A stretch of DNA of 45,516 nucleotides from a virus: the IMG/VR virus record IMGVR_UViG_3300035703_000154, positions 1-45,516 of that record; one strand, given 5' to 3'. The notes below the pieces were generated by a model. That model saw only the letters and a list, made by a program, of their open reading frames with translations, was not told where the DNA came from and searched no databases. The position numbers and the translations under genes were made by a program. Positions 25,920 to 37,900 of the stretch are shown piece after piece. Each line of letters opens with the position of its first letter. Within the stretch, counting starts at the first letter, position 1.

Positions 25920-28900
25920 CCAGGTAGTTTCTGAATTTCAGAGGAGTTGTTCTTTGAACAATTGCTGATGTTGTAATTCCATTTACTCCACCATCACCGT
26001 AAAAATTAAATGAGTTACCCTCACTTCTCTCAGACAAGTCAATTCTACCCCAACTGTAATTTCCAAAATAATTTGATGATGTAACGATACCAGTATATCC
26101 ACTACCAACAGTTCCAACACTATCAAAAGTAAATAGAGAACTAGTTGAATCAAATGTTATTAGTGTTGAACTAAAGTTTATAGTGCTGAGTCCAACACTA
26201 GAAAATCTAGCATAAACTCTCTTGACATAAGTTGTACCGATACCAATAACGTTTGATTGCGTTACAAACGCTGTTTCAACTTGATAAACATTATCTATGA
26301 ATTGAGTTCCAACACCAATTTGTAAGTTTGAAACATCTCTAGAAATTATAGAAGTGCTGCCAAAACCTACATTTGAGTTATAAACAACAAAGTAATCATT
26401 TACATCTATCTGACTGATTGTAACAGCAGTTCCAACTAAAGAAGAATTTCTAAGGAAAGAATCTTGTGGAATATAGAAATCAAATATCAATTTGTCGAGA
26501 GATGTTGTTGAAGTTGTTCCAAATCCAACAATCACTCCAGAATCTCCAGAATAAGAAATAACATTATTAGTTTCCACAACAGGTTGTGGGGAGGATATTA
26601 AGACTTGTGGGGGATTCGATTGTGAATATCCAGATCCTGCACTTGTAATCGCAATTCCGGTAACGGTTCCACCCAAACCAATTATTACAGATCCAAATGC
26701 CTGACTAGTTGTTCCAACTCCAGCAACAGATCCAAAACTTACAGTAGCTGTTGTATATCCAACTCCACCATCAGAAATTGCCACAGATGAAATTGACCCA
26801 AGACCAGAAACAACTGCTGTTCCAATTGCACCAGATCTAGAATCCTGTGAAAGAATTTTTATATTCTTTTGGAAAGTAAGTGAAGTATCATTTTCGTTTT
26901 GGGCATCAAAGAATGGTTTTAGATTATCAACATAAATTGTCGTTGATCCAATACCAACTGATTTAATAATGTATGCAAAAGGATTAATGACTGGTTCATA
27001 AAGCATTCTGTCTTTGGCCACCTCTTTTTCATTAATAATTCTGTCCTCAGTTTGTCTGCACCAGACAACAGGGCGAAGAAGATTCTCATCATTTGTATTA
27101 CCTGGACCAAAGTATGGATTTGTTTCAATTAAATCTGTTGAATTAATTGAAGTAACAATTCTTGGATCCTCTTGAAGAGTTGGTTGTTGCCCAAGAGTAT
27201 AATCATACCCTATCGTTAAGTCATCACCAACCTTTACGGTTTCTAGTATATCTCTGTAAACAACATCGACTGAACCACTTCCCTTGTAGAAGAGAATCTT
27301 ACAAGTATCTCCAACTTTTGGAGCTTCAGTAAATGTTATTAGACTTCCACCTTTAAATACATATCCCTCACCAGGAACTTGTAAAATATCATTTACAAAT
27401 ACTAATAAAGTATCTTGAATTTTGATATTTGATCCTCTAGATGACTTAATTGATACTAGAACATCTGCAACTGTTAATGGGAATATAATTGTTTCGCCAT
27501 CAAATAAATGCTCAATATTGTCAAGAACCTGTAATTCACCTATTGACCAACCAGAGAACTTATCAGAGAATGTATTTTGAATCGAAATCTGGAACTCTGA
27601 GAAATTGGAGGTTGTTGGGATTCCTGTTATTCCACCAACAGGAACTGTAAGAACATCTCCTTGCGAATATGAATATCCAGTATTTGATAATTCAAAATCA
27701 ATTACACTAGATCCTTGGCCAACTACAATATCAATAGTTGCCTCTGTTCCAAAACCAGATGAACTATCACTATGAATTAGTGGGATATTGGTATATGAGA
27801 GTGGATCATCAATCAATACAAATGGTGGATTTGATGTTGTATATCCAAATCCGGGATTTGTTATAGTTACTGTCGTTGAAATACTTCCTGCAATTATTGT
27901 CGAATATCCAACGTGAGTAATTGTTGAAATGCCAACAGAACTATTTGCAACACTAACATTAACAAATCCAATTTGCGGATCTGATATCTTAATAGTTGCT
28001 TGCGTTCCGTTTGGAATAGTATATGGACTTGTTACACCAGTTCCAACATAAACAAAAGTTGATCCTATGGAAGTTATAACACTTCCATTTTCTATAAATG
28101 TTCCAACTCCAATTGTACAATTAGAACCAGTGTTTAGTAGGTTTAGTAAACTGAAAAGACTGTTATTATTCTCTAGGTAAATTACTGTAGAACCAGCACC
28201 AATTGAATATGAAGTATCTGTAATTATTTTGTATGTTTCTTGGCCTCTGTATCCAGATCCAGTATTTCCAACTGAAATAGACTGAACTGTTCCACCGAAA
28301 GAAATGATAGATGATCCTCCAGCAGAAACCAATGGTTGATATCCAAAACCTTCCGTTGACCCAACAGAAACAATAATTCCACCCGAAGGTAAATTGGAGG
28401 TATTGATATCATAAGGTGCAGCAGTTGCTGATCCTGTAAATGATATTGAAGTTACTCCCACAGATTCAGTTAGATTGTAATCATATGATAATCCTGGACC
28501 TTGGAATATATCATTGATCAATATAATAGCATTCTCGGTTGAGAATCCAGAAACATTTGTTTGATTATATTTTAGTGTAAAATCAGTTTGGATGCCATCA
28601 AATTCGGAGGAAATATCATCGAATACATGATTTTTATGGTATGCCTCATCTGAAGAATTAACAATACCAGATCTAATAAAAACTCTTCCGTGGAAATAAG
28701 ATCCTGTTGAAATTCCAGACCAATCTCTTTCATCTGGAGGATTTGTCGTGGAAGATAGTGAAAGATTTCCAAAAGGTGCGGCTGCAAAGTTCAGGACATT
28801 ATCAACAATGTTGTAGTTTCCTGTAATCTTAGTAACTAAACCTCCAGTAGAGTATCCTGCTAGAGCAGTTCCAAGCCATGGTCTACGAACTCTGATTGCA

Positions 28901-31900
28901 TTGGTTGATGCGATACCAACGCCCTCGATTCTCATAATTTCATTTCCAATTCTAATCAAATCTCCGCCAAAGAATGATGTTATTCCACTAAAATAAATGA
29001 TATTATCTGTAGTATAGACAATATCCGATAATGTGGTTGTTATTGCAGTAGATACAACAGGAGATTGGATTAAGTTATCAACAGAAATTATGGCCTTTGC
29101 ATTTTGATTTACTGCTGTAAATTTGTGAAGGGTGCCAATACCAACATCAGTTAAATCTAATACTTTTGGAACAGCCTTTAATGCATTTTCAGCACTACTT
29201 GCAATCTTAATTCTATTTTCATCAACTTTAATTGCATAAACACTTGATGGAACTTTGGATGTTGTTCCAACTCCAACAAAACTTGTTGCTGCTATTCCAA
29301 TTGCCTGAGTTGTTCCTGCTCCTGCATGAGCATATGTTATATTTTCTCCAGTAACAAAGAAATGATTTGGAATTTTTATAGTGTTGTCTAAAATATTGAC
29401 AATATCAGTATCACTTCCATCAAAATATCTTTCAAATATAGGATTCCCATCATATGTTAAATTGAAGGATCTTCTAATATCCGAATTAGTTCCAGTATAT
29501 TGTGAATATGCAGTTTCAATAGTTGCATTATTAAAACTTACAATATCTCTTGAATCATCTTCATGCCTAATCGCATTCATATAAACTTTTACTTCAGATG
29601 CAATATTAGGCAATGGTGTGAAAACTATTTCAGTTACATCTCCAGTTCTTCTTGTACCTAGGGTTCCCAATCCAACAGATGTTTCTAGATTTGCATATTC
29701 ATTATAATAAATTTCAGATGCTGGATTTGCTGAGTTATATGAGTCAACTACAATAAATTCAGATAACTGATATCTATTGTTACTAGTATCATTGACTTGT
29801 ATTATCAAATATGCACCATCATAATTATCCACAAAACTAGCAATAACATTTTCCGTTGGAGATGAAGTTGATGCAATAGAAGTTTTTCTGGACTCCAATA
29901 ATGCATGTTTCATCGCATAAGTTCCAATTCCAGTCCCAGTAAATGTGCTGTCAGTAAAAGCTATAGTCAAAGCGTTTACTGTGACTGCAACTCCAACTCT
30001 TGGAATGAAGTCAACTTTTAAATTTGAACCAGAAATGTATGACTTATAAGTTCCAAATCCAATAGTTGAATAAGTTTCACTATTTGTTGTTAGTTGACCA
30101 TACTCAAGTAAGTCAACATTTGTTCCATCACTGATAACATTCAACTCATCAAATTCATATTCCCCATTTACTCCGGTAAATTGAACTAAAACTTTTAATG
30201 AACTGTAAGTTGAAGCAACACTAACTATAGTCGATGTTGTTCCTGCAGATACAACAGTGCTATTGTTTGAAATATCAATAATTCCACCAAAAACATCATC
30301 ATCTAAACTGATAGAACCTAAAATATCACTGATATTATATGATAGAATTGTTACGTCGTAATCATTTATGGTATAGTTTGTTGGATAGAAGAATAAAACT
30401 CCATCCGTTCCTTCAATACCAAAGTCAAAAGAACCTAAATCATATTCGGTTTCAACTCTTCCATACTGATTAATGTAACCCTGGGAATTATCATGGACTA
30501 ATGTAACTTCTAGTAACTGTCTTTGCGATACAAATCTCTTATCAGTCACTAAAGTTATATACTTTTGAGATCTTGCTGATGCTAATGGGAATCTAAAGAC
30601 TTCAGTATATTTTGAAGGCCTTGGATTACTATTGAATGTTCCAGAAATATCGTCAATCAGTAAAACCCTATTTCCAACGGATTCAAAATAATCAGTCAAA
30701 ACTTTATTCTCAAATATAATTTCATCTGAATAGATTTGAGAATTTATTTCAATAGAATTTTCTTTAACTAAATCAAAATCATAAACACAGTTTAAGTCTA
30801 CAAATGATACAATATCATTAACAATTTCTACTGAAGTTAATTCTGTAGAAATACCGACAACTAGAGAGTTTGTTAGGTATTCTGGAAGTTGAGATTCTAA
30901 TTGATAATCTGAGAATTTTTTATATCCTGCTGTATGATTTAAAGTGCTTACCGCATCATCCCAGGTATCATAGTCTACTCTAGATTTTAATGAATATGAG
31001 AAGTTCTGATAATAAAAATTATCTTGAATTCTTTGAATGTTATCATTTAAAAATCCAGCGTTTTCTTCCCACCCATTCTCTACTTTGGATGTTGCGCCCA
31101 ACTTCAAGAAAAAGTCAAAGGAGATAGTGCCTATTGATACTCCTTGAGTTTCCGATGAGGTTCCTCTAATAATTTCATTTTCATTAAAGTTCTCTTTAGA
31201 AATTACCTTTAGATAATTTGTTTTTGGATCCCAACTTTGGACGTATCCAATTTTGCCGTCAACGATAGATTCTACAGTTTCACCAACAAGATAATTGTTT
31301 GTTTTCAATACTGGATTAAATATTGGGAAATATTTTTCTGGAATAATTCTTCCAGAAGAATTGATCGGATCAAAAACTCCAGGATATTCTGAATTATTTA
31401 AAAATCCCTGAAGGTTATATGTAATCGATCCCTGACCACCTAGATTCTCATTTACTGCGGTGATAGTAAACAATCTATAATTATATTCCGAAGAATTGTA
31501 TCCTTTTGCCAAAGGATCATCATTTATACTGATATTCTCAATCAGTACTTTATCATTTACCTTGAATGGGAAGGAATCGGCAGTGCTAAATCCTACAGCT
31601 AAACTCACTGTAACATCCTTTGTTGCCGTTGTAAATCCAATATGTGAGATTTTTACTCCGTTAGAATTTTGTATAGGTAAAATTCTTGGAGTTACTCTGT
31701 TAATACCAAAAGTATTTTTAAGTATAGTTACTCTAGTATCGCCATAATTATATCTCAGATCAACATCGTCAATTAAATTATTTGTTTTTCCATCAAAAAC
31801 CAAGAGTTTGGGTATTGTACCATAACCTCTTCCATATGAAGTAATTCCAATATAATCAAATGATGACAGGGGATCAATTTTGATTGTTTGTGGTAAAGAA

Positions 31901-34900
31901 ATTGATGGTCTTAATGTTAAATCTGATGGGAAATCAAATCCAATATCATTGATTTTAACTTTCTTTATTTTTCCTATTGTATTGCTTTCTGCATCAAGGA
32001 TAGCATTTTTTCCTGTATTAGTTTTGACAGTGGTAATTCCTGGCAGAGAATAATAATTAGATCCTTTATTTGTTATTTGAACTTTTGAAATAGGGCCTAC
32101 TGCATTTAAAGAATCTGTCTCATATTTTATAATTGATGATGAAGAATATGATGATCTTTCTGGAGAAGATTTTAATCCATATGTAAAGGAAGTGGAAGAT
32201 GCAGACGATACAACATGTTTCCCAGAATAACGACTCTTTTTAACTTGTACTTGATTATTGGAATCTACCAAGTAATCTGCAGTAATTTCTGTTTTTTCTT
32301 TCGGCGCATTTCCTTCAAAAACTGGAATTAAATTGTAATATAAATTTTCTGGAGTATTTTCTTTTATTGACAATGTGACTTTTGCATCACTTGTTATTCC
32401 TACAGTACCAGCTCTTTGAACATCAAAAATTCCATTTTCTTTAGTTGTATCAAATAGTTGAGTAAATGAGGAATCGGTATACAAATTAAATTGGAAAGCT
32501 GGATATGAATTCAGTTGATTTGTATATGCCAAAGAAGAGTCGGATAGATCAAAAATTATTGAAGAATTTCTATAAACTTCAATCGGAGGATTAACAGCAG
32601 ATAAAGTTCCATTTCCAGCAGTAGTAATTTCAACAGTGGATGGTATTAAAGAAATTGAATCATAGTAAGTATTGGATAATTTAACAATATCATTATCAAT
32701 CTTTACGATGTAATAAATCCCATTATTATTCAATCCACCAGAAGGAGATGATGATGTATGAATAACTTTTTGGCCATTTTGAAGTCCATGATTTTGAATC
32801 GTGATCTCATTTGCCAGCACATTAACATTTGCGGACAGAAAATCTTTTGGATTTACTACTAATCTTCTATTATAATCATTGTACTTGATAGTAAATGATG
32901 TAGATATTGATGGATTAACGTCAATGTAGACAACATCATTATTTTGTAAACCATGCGTCTCTGCCGTAGACACTGTGACCAAATTTCTAGTTATTTGGCC
33001 TGATAAAACTGGATAATTGGTTTTAAAACTATGATATAGTCCTGTACCAATTCCAGTAAAATAAAGTGTGCTTGAACTTGCCGTCGTGCTTGCAATACCA
33101 ACAAAAGTTCCTGTGGATCCAAGACCAACCTTTACTGTAGAAATACCAATTAAGTCATTTGTTAATCTTACCGCATAAACTAAAGATTGGTCAGAAAGTG
33201 TTAATGCAGTTGAAATTCCATTTGTTGATACTTGAATTGCACTACCACCATTCATGGAGTAGATTAATTCATCACCTGTAGAAAGATTGTGATTTGGAAG
33301 ATATATTGATCTTGTTGGAATGAATATGCTAGTAAGTCCAGCTCCTGGATTTGAGAATGCTATAGTTGTACCAATTCCAACCCCAGATAATGTCCCCAAT
33401 CCAACAGAATCGATAGGATTAAAATATATTTCTTTATTAATTTTAGATGAGTAGTTTGACCCAAATCCAATATTTGCGGTAAATTTTCTAGAATTTTCAT
33501 ATATTAAGGTTGAAACTGAATGTGCGGTTCCAACAGTCCCATTAACTTCTCTTAAAACTCTAATTCTTGATGATCTTTGATCAACATTCAATACTTTAAT
33601 CTTTTCAGATCCTATTGATAGGATATCATTTTCTCTAATGTATGGATATGAAAGATTTCCTGAAACTGAGACATAAGTAACTATCCCAGTTGAAGTCGCA
33701 CTATTAATTCCAATTATAGTACTTCCAATACCAGAAACTGCTAAAGTATTTCTGTTTATATCAATGTTGTATGATCCTTCAAGTAGAGATGAAGAAGTAT
33801 TTAATCCAACAATAGTAACAATGTCATAATCTGTTAAATTGTGTGGATTATTTGTAAATGCAATATATTCTCCTTTATTTTCGGATGGATAAAATTCCAC
33901 ACCATAAATTGTGCTACTAGCAACACTAATAGAACTTACCGACTTTCCTGCAATTCTTGATACTTTTGCAGACGCTCCAAATCCACGATTGTTATTATTA
34001 TCGTATAAATTATCAAAAACTAACTGATCGTTTACTTTATAATCACTACCACCGGTAGAAATAGCAACATTATTGATAGTTCCTGGAATTACTGATTGAA
34101 CATCGATGGTTTGATTTAGTGAATTTGGTAAATTTATGTAAGAGTATGGTTTTGTATTTGATCTTAGATTATATGGGGTAGTGTTTCTTACCCAATCAGT
34201 TTTGTTCAAATCAATAGTATCTTGATTTGAAGAACTTTCAAAATTAAAATCAATAGGAACAGAATAATAATTATCGCCAATTAAGTATGGGAATACTGGT
34301 CTCTTATAACCAAGGAATGCTCCAGAAGAGTCTGCATTTGATGCACTAACAGTTGCAAAATATGCATAAGTTCCATTTGGAAATTCTGGGGTTACGCAAA
34401 ATCTTCCATTATTCTCATCTAGAATAGTTTCATCATTTACTTTTTCATAGGTATAGTCTTCTACGAAAAATCCCTCTGGGAATTCTGATAGCGATGGTCT
34501 GTTTTCCTTAAGATCAATTTTGTATCCAGACTTCATCTGGGATACTATTCCACCTCTTTTAGTGATATATCCATATGGACCATAAATTGGATTTCCATCA
34601 TAGGCCCAACCAATTATTGGAGAATGGTCTGAAGATGTAATTTCTGAGTTGGCAATTTTCTTTAGATCTTTCTTTCCATATAAAACTTTTCCTGAAGAGT
34701 CATTTGCGTATAAAATTTCTCTAAGTTTTCTTGGCGCATATATGTTCACATACTGTAAACCATAGTTTGCAGATATTCCTGTGGTCAAAAATCCATCATC
34801 ATTTGTTATATTTCTTACATTCTTTTGGAATAAGTTTACTCTCCAACTTTGAACTTCTGGTTCAAATACTGCACCAGATCCACTTGCATTTACTAATAAT

Positions 34901-37900
34901 GATGTATTATTTGATGTATACCCAATTCCACCTTCAATAACCTTTACAGAAATTAATTGTCCGTTAGAAATGATAGGAACCAAAACAGCTCCAACACCAT
35001 CTCCAATAAGTTCTAGGTCGGGAATTGACTTATAATTTGATCCTACATTATTTACTAAAACTTCTGTAATTTGACCATTGTTAATAACGGGTGTTACTTG
35101 TGCATTAGAACCTGTCAATATATTGACGTTTGGTTTTCTAACTAGGTTAATAACGTTAGAACCATAACCAGATCCTTTGTCTGATAAATGTAAAGATGTA
35201 ATAGAACCTCTAAAAATTGGTTGAACTTTACATTTAAAATCATTACCGCTTACGGAAGAAATTCCTACATTACCAATTACCTCAACAGAAATTTCTGGAT
35301 AGTTAAAGGTATGAGTACCACTTCCAAAAGAAAGAAAATCTACATACTGTTTTGTTCTGTAGAAAAATTCTGGATCGTTGCTAGGACCAATATTTGACAA
35401 GATAAAATTATCATTATCAACTTTTGTTACGTAATAATTTGTGTCGTTGGTTAATCCACTAATTACTGTTCCGTTGGTCGAATATTTTACAATTTCTCCA
35501 GAGTTATAGTCATGATTTTGAATATGCACACTATTCAAAGCCGTTGATATTCCAACTTCATCTACTGTTCTCTTTTTATTTTGATAACCAGTTCCAGAGT
35601 CTACTACATTTATTGATGAAACTGCAGACTTTTTATTGTAAGACTCTAGAATATGATTACCAATACCATATGATGTTAAATTAACGGTGTTAATTCCCGA
35701 TATTGCATCACCAAAAGTTTTATGTAACTTAACAGTATATGGAGTCTTAACTGAAACAAAATACGAAGAGTCTGTAGAAAGACCACCGACTCCTCTTTGC
35801 GAGTTTGTTCTGTATATTACTTGTTCTGCATTTCTAAATTTGTGATATGTTGAAAATCCTATGGTTGATTGTGTTGAACCAAGAGAAACTAAATCGGAGT
35901 TTATTTCAGAGTTAAATGAAACCTGATGAGTAATCAGTTTCATATTTGCGACAGCTAAAGCACCTGATCCATTGCCGCCAGTTATTTTAATAATTGGTGC
36001 TTCAGTATAATCAAAACCAGAATCTAGAATTTCAATTCTTCTTAAAGAACCAGAAACAGCACAATTTACAGTAGCTCCAACACCCTGTACATCAGTTATT
36101 AATACATCTGGTGGACTGATTATATCATAATCATTTCCGCCGTTAATAACATCAATTTTCAATACTTCTCCATATGTCACTAAATCATTTGATTTATAGT
36201 TTAAAATTTCAGTACCATTTATGAGAATTCCAGTTTGTCCTGGAATAGTTGGATGTAATTTACCATCACTTTTTGGTGCGTTTATTTTTCTGAGTAATTT
36301 CTGAGACTCTAAGGTTTTATTTGAGAACTTATATGGTATTAATTTATTATTTGTTACTGTAGTAGTACTCTTTACTGTAACAAATTTCGAATTAAAAATA
36401 TCAGATCTACTTCTAGCAAATTTTACGGTATTAGAATCTATTCTTTTTATAAAATATAGTCCTTCATCAAATAGAGAACTTAGAGTAGTTTTTGTTATAA
36501 TTATATTGCCATCACTATCATATGAGATTATCTCACCAATCTCTGGACTGTAGTATACTGCATCTCCAGTATAGAATCCATGGTCTACTGAGGATGTTAT
36601 TTTAAAAAGATCGCTTGAGAAAGTTCCTGAAAATATAACCTCATTTGCATATGCATCTAATCTCTCATTTCCATAACTTGGAATTGAAGATGAAGCTACT
36701 AATGTACCATCTTTGTCTTTATAAATGTTCTGTACATTAGCATTCAAATCATTTGCAGAAGGATACTTAGAAGAAGTTACTTTAAGTAGGTTCTTTGTTA
36801 CTGTGTAGGTATTCAGTTGGGATAAAGTTCCCTGGCCTCTAATTACTATATTTTTAGAAGACTTAACATCTACAACATAAGAACTTCTCTCTACTCCAGA
36901 GTTATCAGTTATTTTTAATCTGTCATTTATTCTAAAAATATGATCATCCTTTAATGTCAAAGAATATGTCATGTCAGAACTATCAATTAATTCTAACGTT
37001 ATAACTTCATATGTTGATGGAACATTAAAAATCCAATTATTAGAAACAAAATCTTTAGCAAGAACACCAAGTGTCTTTATTTCTGAAGTATCTTCTACTG
37101 AGTAAAAGTAGTTGTCTGAAGGAATTTCTAGATCCTTTAGTACCGAATTGATTCTTACCTTGATTATTTCTGAAGAATCTCCAAATGCCTCTCCATAAGC
37201 ATAAGTATTTGCTGAAATATCAGATCCATCCAGAACAGTACCTGTTACATTTGAGCATCCTATAAATTGATCAATATTTTTTGATTCATATGAAATAACT
37301 CCATCACTACCATCAGTGTATTTTACATACAAAGTGCCTGATGTTGGAAACCCAACTGTAGAATCTACATCAATTGATTCCGTTCCTGCAGTAATTTGTC
37401 CAACTATTTTTGTTTTTGGGTGTACTGAAAATTCTCCAGAAATTGATCCATCAAAATTAATATCTTTATTGTATCCAGAATCAATTTTTAATTTATAATA
37501 ATATTTTCCATCTTTTGATTGAATTTTTTCAACATAAGATACTGGTGCTTTTGCATTGTTAATATTGCCAAATGCATCTTGGAATAAAGTTGACTTTGCT
37601 AGGTTTAGAGGATCCCCAGAAATACTTTCTACGACTAAATCTTGAGTAACTCTGTAATGAGCATCTGAAGGTCTAAAAAGATACTCTTTTGGCCTAATTA
37701 TCTGAACATCTTCGCCATAAAGAGCTCTGAATAGAATTTCAAACGATTCATCCGTTCCCTTGGACGAATAAAAATCTTTCGCTTGCTTAATAAAAGTTGC
37801 TTGGTTTATTTTATCCGATATTGGTCTACTTTCTAAACCTGGAAGTAATTGATATTTTGTTTTTAATAAAAATTCTTTTAAAAATAGAGAACTTAAGTTT

